From JAGOEY01 sp017997515 (GTDB lineage: Bacteria > Pseudomonadota > Gammaproteobacteria > Burkholderiales > Burkholderiaceae_C): DNA of 64,000 nucleotides. The position numbers and the translations under genes were made by a program. Below, piece by piece: positions 33,713 to 42,762 of the stretch; positions within the stretch are counted from its first letter, which is position 1, and each line of letters begins with the position of its first letter. The notes under the pieces are model-generated. The model saw only the letters and a program-made list of their open reading frames with translations. It did no database searches and was not told where the DNA came from. The DNA is taken from positions 3,038,001-3,102,000 of the forward strand of contig CP111109.1 in the NCBI GenBank assembly GCA_026314275.1. Direction: 5' to 3'.

Positions 33713-35710
33713 ATGATGTCTCCTTCGTTTTTGCGTTTTTCCCTGTGTCTTTTTCCATTGGCTTTGCCGCTTTCCGAGGCGTATGCCCAGGAGGCTGCCA
33801 CGCTTGCGCCCGTGGTGGTGACAGGCACGCGGACGGAGCGTGCGCTGGACGATGTGCCCGTACGGGTCGAAGTGGTTTCGCGCGAAGAGATCACGCGCAC
33901 CCATGCCCGCACGCTGAAAGAGGCGCTGGAGAATGTGCCGGGCCTGCAGTTACGCGAGGTGCACGGCAAGTCCGGTTTTGAGCTGTCGCTGCAAGGCCTC
34001 ACCAGCGACCAGGTTCTGGTGTTGATCGATGGTTTGCCGATCTCGGCCAGCACAGGCTCCACCGTGGACCTGAGCCAGTACCTGGTGTCGGATGTGGCAC
34101 GGATCGAGGTGGTCAAGGGGGCCAGCTCGGCGCAGTACGGCAGCTCGGCCATGGGCGGGGTGGTGAACGTTATCACGCGGCCCATCGAACAAGGGTTTGG
34201 CGGCAGCGCAACGGTGGATGTGGGCAGCTACGGCAGCCAGAACGACAACGGCCGCAACACCAGCGCCAACAACCGCCATGGCCGATTTAACCTCGGCGGT
34301 GGCGGTGAAACCTGGCGTCTGGCCTTGTCGGGCGACTCCATGGACGGTGACGGTTTTGGCCTCGATCCGCAAAAGTGGGCGCGCCAGGGCGACGCCAGCA
34401 AGCGCCAGCAGCTCACTGCACGCGCCCAATGGTTGCCGCGCAAAGAGGGCAACTTCTGGGTGGAGCTGGGGCATTACACCGAAGACGATGTCCAGCGGTA
34501 TGAATACTTCGTGCCGCCCAAATATGTGCCGCAGCGCAAAACCGAAGACATCACCCGTGACCGTGTGACCTTTGGTGGTGATTGGAAGTTTGACAACGGC
34601 CTGCGCGCCGAGGTCAAGGGCGTGAGCGAGCGTTACGACAGCCAGTCACGTGAATATTCCCAGAACTTCCAGACCGCAACACGTGCGTCGTCGCAGCAAA
34701 AAGACCACATCACCACCCAGCTGGAATTGCCCGCCTGGGGACACCAGCTGTGGATGGTGGGGGCCGACTGGAGCCGTGAAACGCTGGCGCAAAGCAGCAA
34801 TGGCAAACCCGAGCTGGGTGTGGCCGGGCGTGCCGAGCGTACGAGCCAGGAGCTGTTCTTGCAGAACGACATTGTGGTGAACGATGTGTGGGAGGTGTTG
34901 CTGGGCGTGCGGGGGCAGGATGACTCCGACTTTGGCACCCATGTCGCTCCGAAAGTCAGCGTGCGTGGCAATGTGTATGAGCAGGGCGGTTGGAAAGGTG
35001 TTGTGCGTGCCAGCCTGGGGCAGGGCTACCGTGTGCCCAACCTGAAGGAGCGCCACTACCTGTTTGACCACAGCTCCCTTGGGTATGTGGTGATTGGCAA
35101 CCCCAACCTGAAGCCCGAGTCGTCCGACAGCCTGCAATTGGGCGGTACGTTGGGGCTCGATGAGTCCTTGTCGATTGACGGTAATTTGTTCTACAACCGT
35201 GTGAAGGACATGATCCAGACCGACTTGGTGAACTACACCACGGTTAACGGCATCTCGGCCTACACCTACCAGAACATTGCCCGCGCCCGCACCAGCGGCC
35301 TCGAGAGCAGCGTGAAATGGCGCGCAACACCTGCGCTCGATTTGCAGGCGGCCTACACCCGCACCCAGACCCGCGACCTGAACAGTGGCACCGAGCTGAC
35401 CCGCCGGCCGCGCGACATCGTGCGGCTGGGGCTGGACTGGAAACCGCAGGCGGCCACCACGCTGTCGGTGCGTGCCCGCTACCAGGGTGACGAGCTGGTG
35501 GACAGCGCAGGCGGTACACGTTCACCGGCGTGGAGCACGATGGACGTGACCGTTAACCACAAGCTGGGTAACGACCTGACGCTGTTTTTGGGTGTCAACA
35601 ACCTGACCAACCGCCAGCGCAACTTTGCCAGTGCCAACGACTTCGGCCCGATCGCCGGGCGATTTGTGTATGTCGGCGCGAAATACGCGTTTGGCAATGC
35701 CAACCGCTGA
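33713..35710 (+). CDS. TonB-dependent outer-membrane receptor (CirA/BtuB/FepA-like)
   Basis: A 665-residue receptor. Signal peptide (SLCLFPLALPLSEAYAQ), TonB box (LAPVVVTGTRTE), plug (ELSLQGLTSDQVLVLIDGLP; VARIEVVKGASSAQYGSSAM) and a barrel ending VYVGAKYAFGNANR. It lies directly before the HmuY-like lipoprotein gene and after a Fur box, so heme or a heme-protein complex is the likely ligand, with siderophore the alternative. Confidence 0.9.
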   Translation: MMSPSFLRFSLCLFPLALPLSEAYAQEAATLAPVVVTGTRTERALDDVPVRVEVVSREEITRTHARTLKEALENVPGLQLREVHGKSGFELSLQGLTSDQVLVLIDGLPISASTGSTVDLSQYLVSDVARIEVVKGASSAQYGSSAMGGVVNVITRPIEQGFGGSATVDVGSYGSQNDNGRNTSANNRHGRFNLGGGGETWRLALSGDSMDGDGFGLDPQKWARQGDASKRQQLTARAQWLPRKEGNFWVELGHYTEDDVQRYEYFVPPKYVPQRKTEDITRDRVTFGGDWKFDNGLRAEVKGVSERYDSQSREYSQNFQTATRASSQQKDHITTQLELPAWGHQLWMVGADWSRETLAQSSNGKPELGVAGRAERTSQELFLQNDIVVNDVWEVLLGVRGQDDSDFGTHVAPKVSVRGNVYEQGGWKGVVRASLGQGYRVPNLKERHYLFDHSSLGYVVIGNPNLKPESSDSLQLGGTLGLDESLSIDGNLFYNRVKDMIQTDLVNYTTVNGISAYTYQNIARARTSGLESSVKWRATPALDLQAAYTRTQTRDLNSGTELTRRPRDIVRLGLDWKPQAATTLSVRARYQGDELVDSAGGTRSPAWSTMDVTVNHKLGNDLTLFLGVNNLTNRQRNFASANDFGPIAGRFVYVGAKYAFGNANR

Positions 35711-35755
35711 CCACCGCTGATACCGCTATCCCCCCAACCATTTCCAGGAGCTTGT

Positions 35756-37060
35756 ATGAAAAAAAATGTGACTTACCCTTTGTCCGCAGTGTTTGTTGCG
35801 GTGTTGTTGGCCGGTTGTGGCGGCGGCGGTGGTGACGGTGACGCGCCTGTGGCACCCGTGGTACCTGTCGCACCTGTTGTGCCTCCCGTTGTGGAAAACC
35901 CCAATAAATTCACGCAAAGTGCGGAATGGAAATTTGCCTTGCCTGCAACGGGCACATCCGTGTGTTACGACTTCGACACCAAGACGGAAGTGGCGGGTTG
36001 CACCGGCAACACCTGGGATATCAAGGTCAAGAGCGGTGGCCGCACGGCGGAAATGTTCACCAACAGTGGCAGCAGCGGCACTGGTAAAGGCGGCGCATTC
36101 GGCAGCCCCTTTGTGCACACGTGGACCAAACTCCTGACGTGGCAGAACGCACTGACCGACCCCATCAGCGGCGCCATCCCTGCGACTTTGTACGCCGCTG
36201 ATGCAGCCAAGAACACGTTCTCTGGCAGCAACTCGATCCAGTCGGCCGCCTTTGAATATGGCGTGGGCGGGGACACTGACCATCTGCTGTACCCGAACTA
36301 CCGTGTGTTCCTGGTGACCACCAAGAACAGCGTGGCAGATGCCGTTGGTACCGCTGACAGCCCGGTCTTTGCGGTGCAACTGACGGGTTATTACGGTGGT
36401 GCAGGTGGCACGGCCTCTGGCTACCCGTCGTTCCGCTGGATCGACCAGCTCAGCAAAACGCAAAAAACAGCCGCGGTGAATGCGTCCGCAGGGTGGGTGT
36501 ATTACAACCTTGCCACGGCTTCCGAAGTGGCAGAAACCGGAACCTGGCACATCGCGTTTAACCGCTACAACGTCAAGCTGAATGGCGGCACGTCGGGCAG
36601 CGGCACGGTGGGTGGTTTTGTGGGCGCTACGCCTGCTGGCTTTTACGCAGCAGACGGTGTGACACCCGTGGCCGCCAAGTTCAAGGCCGCAACCCCTGCC
36701 GACACGCTGGCCGACCTGACCGGTGTACTCAAAACGCCTGCCAATGCTGCAGGCTGGATCAAGGACGCTGTTGCTTCGCAGCTGTCGCCCGCCTACACCG
36801 GTACCTACCCCAATGCACTGAACTACGGTTGGTTCAGCTACCACCCAACCGATGCGGTGGCCATTGCCGCAGGCTTGGCTGGCCAGCACATGCTCAAAGC
36901 CAATCCTGAAAATGCCAGTCTGGTGCGTTCGGGTGAAGGCACCAGCTACGCGCGCATCCGCCTGAGCAGCATTGCCTACGCTGCGGTCGCAGCCGGCGCC
37001 CCTGCCTACACCGGTGCCCAGACCTGGACGCTGCAGATGGATGTCCAGCCCGCTCCCTGA
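35756..37060 (+). CDS. HmuY-like heme-binding lipoprotein with internal duplication
   Basis: A 434-residue lipoprotein: lipobox LLAGCGGGGG, a Pro/Val-rich linker (about 25-48) then two related segments. The first reads VCYDFDTKTEVAG, TWDIKVKSGG and later GSSGTGKGGAFG; the second YYNLATASEVAE, TWHIAFNRYNVKLNGG and GSGTVGGFVG. This repeated pattern is that of HmuY proteins, which scavenge heme and pass it to a TonB receptor. Single-domain HmuY is the usual form. It is surface-exposed or periplasmic. Placed 45 bases after its receptor. Confidence 0.8.
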   Translation: MKKNVTYPLSAVFVAVLLAGCGGGGGDGDAPVAPVVPVAPVVPPVVENPNKFTQSAEWKFALPATGTSVCYDFDTKTEVAGCTGNTWDIKVKSGGRTAEMFTNSGSSGTGKGGAFGSPFVHTWTKLLTWQNALTDPISGAIPATLYAADAAKNTFSGSNSIQSAAFEYGVGGDTDHLLYPNYRVFLVTTKNSVADAVGTADSPVFAVQLTGYYGGAGGTASGYPSFRWIDQLSKTQKTAAVNASAGWVYYNLATASEVAETGTWHIAFNRYNVKLNGGTSGSGTVGGFVGATPAGFYAADGVTPVAAKFKAATPADTLADLTGVLKTPANAAGWIKDAVASQLSPAYTGTYPNALNYGWFSYHPTDAVAIAAGLAGQHMLKANPENASLVRSGEGTSYARIRLSSIAYAAVAAGAPAYTGAQTWTLQMDVQPAP

Positions 37061-37214
37061 TCGACAAACAGCCCCAGTGCAATCCTCGCTTGAGGGTTGT
37101 ACTGGTGGGCTCCTTGTCAGGGCGTTTTATGCAAACGCCTTCTTCCTGCCAGCCCCCAAGCCCCTGCGTGGCATGCATGGAAAAACTGCCTTCCCAACAT
37201 ACTGAATTTCACCC

Positions 37215-38324
37215 ATGAGTACCCTCGCCAACAAAGACACCACCACGCTCGACCCCGCCACCGTGCGGGCCGACTTTTCTGCCGCTCGCCGCTCGGGCCT
37301 GCGTGCCAAAGATGCTGCGGCCAGCCTGGGCTTGAGCGAGGGTGCCGTTGTTGCGGCCCATGTGGGCGCACACGACTTGCCACTCAAGGCCGTGCGCCTG
37401 CAGGGCCCGTGGGTGGACGTGTTGCAGGCGCTGGAAGCCTGCGGCACCGTGATGGCGCTGACCCGTAATGAATCGACCGTGCATGAAAAAGACGGCGTGT
37501 ACCGCAATGTTTCCGTCAACGGCCATGTGGGTTTGGCACTCGACCCCTTGATCGATCTGCGCCTGTTCTTTACCCAATGGCATGCCGGTTTTGCGGTGCA
37601 AGAGGCGGCTGCCAATGCGGGCCAACTGCCATCCCAAAGCCTGCAATTTTTTAACGCGAGTGGTCTGGCTGTGCACAAGATTTTTGCGCGCGAAGCCACC
37701 GACCGCGCAGCCTGGGCTGCACTGGTAGAGCGTTTCACCGACGCCCAAGCGGCCCCCGCAAGCTTCGGCCCTGCCGCACCGCGCAAGCCCATCAAGGATG
37801 ACAGCGAGATCGACGCTGACGCCCTGGCCACGGACTGGGCTGCGATGAAGGACACGCATGAATTCTTCCTGCTGCTGCAACGCCACGGCGCCGAGCGCCA
37901 ACAAGGCCTGCGCCTGGTAGAAGGCCGTTTTGCATGGCGCGCCTCGAATGAGGCGGTACAAGGCCTGCTCGATGAAGCCGCCATGGATGGCACACCCATC
38001 ATGGTGTTCGTCGGCAGCGGCGGCTGTATCCAGATCCACACCGGCCCGGTGCACAACATCAAGCCTATGGAAATGGGCGGACAGCAATGGACCAATGTGC
38101 TGGACCCTGGCTTCAACCTGCATCTGCGCACCGACATGATCAACAGCGTGTGGGTGGTGGAGAAACCGACAGAAGACGGCATCGTCACCTCGGTTGAAGC
38201 GTTTGACCACAGCGGTGAACTGATGGTCATGTTCTTCGGTGAGCGCAAACCCGGCAACCCCGAGCTGGGCACCTGGCGTGACCTGGTGGCCCGCCTGCCG
38301 CGACTGGATGCCGTGCCCGCATGA
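37215..38324 (+). CDS. hmuS: Hemin-degrading / heme-handling factor HmuS (HemS family)
   Basis: A 369-residue cytosolic protein of the HemS/ChuS/HmuS family that binds imported heme and releases or degrades it. The two structural repeats are visible: residues about 30-185 (ALTRNESTVHEKDGVY) and 195-365 (MVFVGSGGCIQIHTGPVHNI; FNLHLRTDMINSVWVVEKPT). The HIKP-region His is NIKPMEMG-adjacent. Sits between the lipoprotein and hmuT genes. Confidence 0.95.
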   Translation: MSTLANKDTTTLDPATVRADFSAARRSGLRAKDAAASLGLSEGAVVAAHVGAHDLPLKAVRLQGPWVDVLQALEACGTVMALTRNESTVHEKDGVYRNVSVNGHVGLALDPLIDLRLFFTQWHAGFAVQEAAANAGQLPSQSLQFFNASGLAVHKIFAREATDRAAWAALVERFTDAQAAPASFGPAAPRKPIKDDSEIDADALATDWAAMKDTHEFFLLLQRHGAERQQGLRLVEGRFAWRASNEAVQGLLDEAAMDGTPIMVFVGSGGCIQIHTGPVHNIKPMEMGGQQWTNVLDPGFNLHLRTDMINSVWVVEKPTEDGIVTSVEAFDHSGELMVMFFGERKPGNPELGTWRDLVARLPRLDAVPA

Positions 38325-38456
38325 CCGCTCTGGCCACGGTGGAGATCAAGGATTTTGTTCCGGCAAAAGACTTTGCGCTGTCCAAACCTTGCTTGCCCCC
38401 TGCGGTGTGATCCGACTGATCGCACACAAGCTCCCACCCCTCGGACCTGAGAAACC

Positions 38457-39335
38457 ATGACATCCCGCTCCCTATTTCTTTCCCGCCGCCTGGTTCTGCG
38501 CGCTGCGCCTGCAGCGGCTTGTGGTTTGGCGCTGCCCATGGGGGCGTTGGCCGCACCCAAAGCCCGGCGGCTGGTCACAGTGAGTGGTGCTATCACCGAA
38601 GTGGTGTTTGCGCTGGGCGCTGAATCCCTGCTGGTGGCCACCGACACCACCAGCCTGTACCCCGAAGCGGCACAAAAAACTGCCAAGGTTGGCTACATGC
38701 GGCAGTTGTCGGCCGAAGGTTTGTTGTCCCTGAAGCCGGATGCCGTCATTTCCACCACCGAGGCCGGCCCCCCTGTGGTGATTGACCAGGTGCGCAGCGC
38801 GGGTGTGCTGGTCGAGTTGATCAAGGCCGACCACACCTGGGCCGAAGTGGGCCGCAAGGTCGAGGTGGTGGGCCGGGTCACCGGGTTGGAGGCGCAGGCC
38901 CGTACGCTGCAGGCCAAACTTGACGCGCAATGGGCTGCAACGCAGCAGCAGGTGGCGCGCGCACCACGCAAGCCCCGTGTGTTGTTTATCCTGTCGCACA
39001 GTGCCACCCCGCAGGTGTCGGGTGACAAAACGGCGGCCAGCGCCATCATTGCGTACGCCGGGGGTGTGAACGCACTGGCGGGCAGTTTTGACGGCTACCG
39101 CCCCATGACGGCAGAGGCCATGGCCAGCGCCGCCCCCGACGTGATTCTGACCAGCACCCAAAGTATTGAGGCGCACGGTGGCATCGATAAATTCTGGCAA
39201 CGGCCTGAACTGGCGCTGACACCCGCCTACAAAAAACGTGCGCTGGTCACCATGGAGGCCAGCCAACTGCTGGGCTTTGGCCCGCGCCTGCCCGCGGCCG
39301 TGCGCGAAATCCGCGACAAACTCCTTGCCGCATGA
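38457..39335 (+). CDS. hmuT: Hemin ABC transporter periplasmic binding protein HmuT
   Basis: A 292-residue class III binding protein with a signal peptide (basic RRLVLRAAP then a hydrophobic core). Family regions are VTVSGAITEVVFALGAE, the heme-ligand stretch GYMRQLSAEGLLSLKPD (Tyr) and HSATPQVSGDKTAAS. It delivers heme to HmuUV. Its stop overlaps the hmuU start by ATGA. Confidence 0.95.
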   Translation: MTSRSLFLSRRLVLRAAPAAACGLALPMGALAAPKARRLVTVSGAITEVVFALGAESLLVATDTTSLYPEAAQKTAKVGYMRQLSAEGLLSLKPDAVISTTEAGPPVVIDQVRSAGVLVELIKADHTWAEVGRKVEVVGRVTGLEAQARTLQAKLDAQWAATQQQVARAPRKPRVLFILSHSATPQVSGDKTAASAIIAYAGGVNALAGSFDGYRPMTAEAMASAAPDVILTSTQSIEAHGGIDKFWQRPELALTPAYKKRALVTMEASQLLGFGPRLPAAVREIRDKLLAA

Positions 39336-40369
39336 AGGCGCGCTGGTCGCGTCAAGCCGTCTGGTCGGCGGGCTTGCTGTTGCTGGGCATGGCTTTTTTA
39401 GCGGGCAGTGCACAGGGTGCCTATGCCATCAGCCCGCTGCAACTGCTGCGCATCTTGCAGGACATGGTGGCCGGTGTGGCCAACCCCACACCTGAACACC
39501 TGGTGTTCGCCAACATCCGTTTGCCCCGGCTGCTGCTGGGGGTGGCCGCAGGGGCAGGGCTGGGCATTGCCGGCGCCTTGATGCAAGGCCTGTTTCGCAA
39601 CCCCTTGGCTGACCCGGGGCTGATTGGTATCAGCAGCGGGTCGGCATTGGCGGCAGCGTCGTTCATCGTCATGGGCAACCTCTGGTTTCCCGACCTGCCA
39701 CGTTCCCTGGGCAGCTGGACACTGGTGTCCATGGCCTTTATGGGTGGGCTGGTGGTCACCTTCCTGATCTATGCACTGGCGCAAAGCCAGGGTGAGACAC
39801 GTATCGGGCTGATGCTGCTGGCAGGTATTGCGGTTAACGCCCTGGCCGGTGCGGGTTTGGGTTACCTGAGTTTTCTGGCCACGGATGAACAGCTGCGCAA
39901 CATCCAGTTCTGGCTGCTGGGCAGCCTGGGTGGTGCACGCTGGAGCGCCGTGGTGTTGGTGGGTACTATTGTTTTTATAGCTACTTGCGCAGGGTTGACG
40001 CTCGCCAGGCCCTTAAATGCCATTGCATTGGGCGAAGCGCAGGCGGTGCTGCTGGGCGTGGACGTGGAGCGCACCAAACGCAGGGCGATTGTGGTGTGCG
40101 CGCTGGCCGTGGGGGCTGTCACGGCGACCACCGGCGCCATCGGTTTTATTGGCCTGATTGCTCCCCACTGGGTGCGTATGGTGGCCGGGCCTGACCACCG
40201 CATCGTGCTGCCGGGTTCGGCTTTGCTGGGCGCAGCGCTGGTGCTGGCTGCGGACGCGGTGGCACGTACGGCGGTTAAACCGGCGGAGCTGCCACTGGGG
40301 GTGTTGACCGCATTCATCGGTGTGCCGATGTTCCTGTTCATGCTGCGGCACTTTCGGGGGCGGGTATGA
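39332..40369 (+). CDS. hmuU: Hemin ABC transporter permease HmuU (FecCD family)
   Basis: A 345-residue permease with about ten helices. Motifs: RLPRLLLGVAAGAGLGIAGA, RNPLADPGLIGISSGSALAA and GAIGFIGLIAPHWVRM, all FecCD hallmarks. One helix (about residues 210-222, FIATCAGLTLA) is encoded by sequence matching the dispersed intergenic repeat at 39970-39990. Overlaps hmuT and hmuV by ATGA. Confidence 0.95.
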   Translation: MKARWSRQAVWSAGLLLLGMAFLAGSAQGAYAISPLQLLRILQDMVAGVANPTPEHLVFANIRLPRLLLGVAAGAGLGIAGALMQGLFRNPLADPGLIGISSGSALAAASFIVMGNLWFPDLPRSLGSWTLVSMAFMGGLVVTFLIYALAQSQGETRIGLMLLAGIAVNALAGAGLGYLSFLATDEQLRNIQFWLLGSLGGARWSAVVLVGTIVFIATCAGLTLARPLNAIALGEAQAVLLGVDVERTKRRAIVVCALAVGAVTATTGAIGFIGLIAPHWVRMVAGPDHRIVLPGSALLGAALVLAADAVARTAVKPAELPLGVLTAFIGVPMFLFMLRHFRGRV

Positions 40370-41145
40370 GTTTGCGCTGTGTCGATGTGGGTGTGTCTGC
40401 CGATGGCCGCAAGGTGCTGGCGCAGGTCAGCCTGGACATTTTGCCCGGGCGTTTCACCGCCATCCTGGGGCCCAATGGCGCGGGTAAATCAACGCTGTTG
40501 TCGGTCCTAACGGGGCAGCGCCAGCCCTTGGGCGGGCAGCTGCTGCTGGACGGCAAGCCGCTGGGGCAGACCCCCGCAGCCACCTTGGCCCAGCGGCGTG
40601 CCGTGATGCTGCAGGAGAGCGCCGTAGCGTTCGACTTCCTGGCCCGCGAGGTGGTCGAACTGGGGCGCTTCCCGCACCGCAGAAACCCCACGCCGCAAGA
40701 AGATGCCATCGTGGCGCAGGCCATGCAGGCAACCCACGTGGGCCATCTGGCACAGCGCAACGTCAACACCTTGTCGGGTGGAGAAAAAGCACGCGTGCAA
40801 TTGGCCCGTTCGCTGGCCCAGATCTGGGAGCCCCGCCCGGACGGCGCAGACCGTTGGTTGTTTTTGGACGAGCCGACGGCAGCGCTCGACCTGGCCCACC
40901 AGCACCAGATGATGCGGCTGATGCGGCAATGGGCTCACACACAGTCCACGGGGGTGGTCGCGGTGTTACACGACGTGAATCTGGCGCTGCGTTATGCCGA
41001 CGACGTGCTGGTTCTGGGTGTGGGGGCTTGCCACAGCGGCTCCGCGTGTGATGTGCTGACCCCAGGGTTGATCGACACCATCTGGGGCGTCCAATGCCAG
41101 CCCGTACGGGGTGAAGACGGCGTGGCGCAGTACCTGTTCGCCTGA
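40366..41145 (+). CDS. hmuV: Hemin ABC transporter ATPase HmuV
   Basis: A 259-residue ABC ATPase: Walker A GPNGAGKST, Q-loop MLQESAVAF, signature LSGGEKARVQLARSLAQ, Walker B WLFLDEPTAALD and switch His HDVNLAL. It powers heme import through HmuU. Last gene of the hmu operon; a MITE-like element begins at its stop codon. Confidence 0.96.
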   Translation: MSLRCVDVGVSADGRKVLAQVSLDILPGRFTAILGPNGAGKSTLLSVLTGQRQPLGGQLLLDGKPLGQTPAATLAQRRAVMLQESAVAFDFLAREVVELGRFPHRRNPTPQEDAIVAQAMQATHVGHLAQRNVNTLSGGEKARVQLARSLAQIWEPRPDGADRWLFLDEPTAALDLAHQHQMMRLMRQWAHTQSTGVVAVLHDVNLALRYADDVLVLGVGACHSGSACDVLTPGLIDTIWGVQCQPVRGEDGVAQYLFA

Positions 41146-41413
41146 GAACGTGTTTACGATCTTTCCGGGGTCGCACAAGTGTCTTTTCGGGATGGGATGC
41201 AAGGCGCGGTGCGCAGTCCATAGCCCGGCTATGGACAAGCGCCGCAACGCCGCAGACCGCCCGAAAAGGCACTTGCCCGAAGGGTTGGAGTGAAATCGGG
41301 CGATTGAGCGCCCCAGCTGCTTGCATGGGCTGGAGCCCATGCGGCACATCTGGGCCACCCACTCATCCCGATTGCACTCCAATGCGATCCCCGCAAAGAT
41401 CGTAAACACGTTC
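41146..41413. mobile_element. 268-bp MITE-like element, copy 1
   Basis: Terminal inverted repeats of 25 bp with one mismatch (GAACGTGTTTACGATCTTTC and then CGGGG) that extend imperfectly to about 50 bp. It carries an inner hairpin CCATAGCCCGGCTATGG and no coding sequence. It is the inverted counterpart of the equal-length element at 52087-52354 and sits against the hmuV stop codon. Confidence 0.85.
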
Positions 41414-41424
41414 TAAGATGGGTT

Positions 41425-41901
41425 TTATTCTTCGGTGTGTGTGGCCGTGCTGCGGCTGGCGGGTGCGGCAGCGTTCTTGTGGGCGCCCACACAACTGCTG
41501 CAGTAGCCATACAAGGCCAACCGGTGGTCTGCCAGCTGGTACCCACGGGTGGAGGCCACTTCGCGTTGTAATGCCTCGATGGCCTCGTTGCGGAACTCGT
41601 CTACCTGGCCACACTGCAGGCAGATCAGGTGGTCGTGGTGCTCTCCCTCGTTGATCTCGAACACGGCCTTGCCCGTGTCAAAGACATTGCGGCTGAGCAG
41701 TCCAGCCGCTTCCAGCTGGGACAAGACGCGGTACACGGTGGCCAGCCCGACGTCCGAGCCCTGTTCGAGCAGGCGCCGGTACACATCCTCGGCAGACAAA
41801 TGCCGTGACGGGCTGCTGCGCAGGATGTCCAGCACCTTCAAGCGGGGCAGGGTGGCTTTCAGGCCGACGTTTTTTAACTCGGTGTCTTGTGTTCTGGGCA
41901 T
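41425..41901 (-). CDS. fur: Ferric uptake regulator Fur
   Basis: A 158-residue metal-dependent repressor. Winged helix at about 10-85 (LKATLPRLKVLDILRSSPSR; DVGLATVYRVLSQLEAAGLL), metal site HHDHLICLQCGQVDEF with the first CxxC, and the second CSSC near the end. The C-terminus is longer and more Ala/Ser-rich than the common 140-residue betaproteobacterial Fur. It may be the main Fur or a second copy. It faces the hmu operon convergently and probably controls the Fur boxes in this window. Confidence 0.92.
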   Translation of the reverse strand: MPRTQDTELKNVGLKATLPRLKVLDILRSSPSRHLSAEDVYRRLLEQGSDVGLATVYRVLSQLEAAGLLSRNVFDTGKAVFEINEGEHHDHLICLQCGQVDEFRNEAIEALQREVASTRGYQLADHRLALYGYCSSCVGAHKNAAAPASRSTATHTEE

Positions 41902-41952
41902 ACGGCGTTGCGGGCTGGGTTGTCTCGGTTGTTGTGGGGGCGGGTGTTCAGT

Positions 41953-42534
41953 TCAAGGCGGGATGGTGGCGCTTGGCTCACCTTCGTCAGCAGGGGCGGC
42001 CGAGGCGGGGCGGTGCACACGTACCACCTTGGTGGCATCCGGCTGGGCCACCAGCACACACTGTTTGCCGGTGCGGCGGCAATGGTCCTGCACCCGCCAG
42101 TACGCACCGTGGCTTACACACCCCGTCTGGCAGATCACCAGGTCGGCTGCGACCAGGCTGGCTTCCAGGGCCTCTGCGCCGTGTTCATCACCGTCTGCCA
42201 GGCCATCGTGGTGCAGGAAGTGACCACCCACCATTTCCACCACACGCTGGGCCACGGCGGCATGGGGCCCCTGCGTGCCCACACACAGCACTGCGGGCAT
42301 GGTGTCCTTGTGCCAGTGCTTGTTGGCGATCGACAAGGCCCGTGCGGTGTCCCGCACAACCAGCGCCGCACGCAAGCGCACCACCTGGGCGGTGAGCGAC
42401 TGGACCTGCAGGGCCTGCGCGTCCAGCAACGCGTTACACCGCCGCTGCACAGCGCCATAAGCGGTGAGCAATGCACGGTGCTCCTGGAGCAGGGCCTCCA
42501 GGTCGGGGCACCCGGTCACCTCACCCCGCGTCAT
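41953..42534 (-). CDS. DUF2325 domain protein
   Basis: A 193-residue protein. The N-terminal half is a coiled-coil-like helix (LEALLQEHRALLTAYGAVQR onward). The C-terminal half is DUF2325: AVLCVGTQGP, FLHHDGL, VICQTGCVSHGAYWRVQDHC, CVLVAQPD, a Rossmann-like alpha/beta unit with conserved Cys and His. Function is unknown. A Fur-box-like site lies upstream. The start is uncertain: ATG 42534 is used, but a well-spaced ribosome site (CAGGAG) precedes an out-of-frame ATG at 42565. Confidence 0.75.
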   Translation of the reverse strand: MTRGEVTGCPDLEALLQEHRALLTAYGAVQRRCNALLDAQALQVQSLTAQVVRLRAALVVRDTARALSIANKHWHKDTMPAVLCVGTQGPHAAVAQRVVEMVGGHFLHHDGLADGDEHGAEALEASLVAADLVICQTGCVSHGAYWRVQDHCRRTGKQCVLVAQPDATKVVRVHRPASAAPADEGEPSATIPP

Positions 42535-42606
42535 GGGTGGCCTGGCCTGGAAAAGGTTTGGACATGGGTTACTCCTGCTGCAGTCATCCACTAAAAACAC
42601 CGATCT

Positions 42607-42629
42607 TAAATGATAATGGTTCCCATTTA
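42607..42629 (-). promoter_or_regulatory. Fur box upstream of the DUF2325 gene
   Basis: TAAATGATAATGGTTCCCAT then TTA: inverted AAATG/CATTT arms around a GATAATGG core, close to the Fur consensus, 73 bases before the start codon. Confidence 0.78.
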
Positions 42630-42695
42630 ATGAGCGGGTGAATGGATGCGTGTTTCTTTCACCCGATGTGCAGCCTGCGGGGTGGGTGCGCCAAC

Positions 42696-42718
42696 AAAAA
42701 AGGCCCCGAAGGGCCTTT
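42696..42718 (-). terminator. Terminator of the Bax inhibitor-like gene
   Basis: On the minus strand AAAGGCCC TTC GGGGCCTTTTTT, 45 bases after the stop. Confidence 0.92.
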
Positions 42719-42762
42719 GTGTGTGTGGAAACTGGCTGCGTGGTGCAGCCAGCTCGGGAGGG

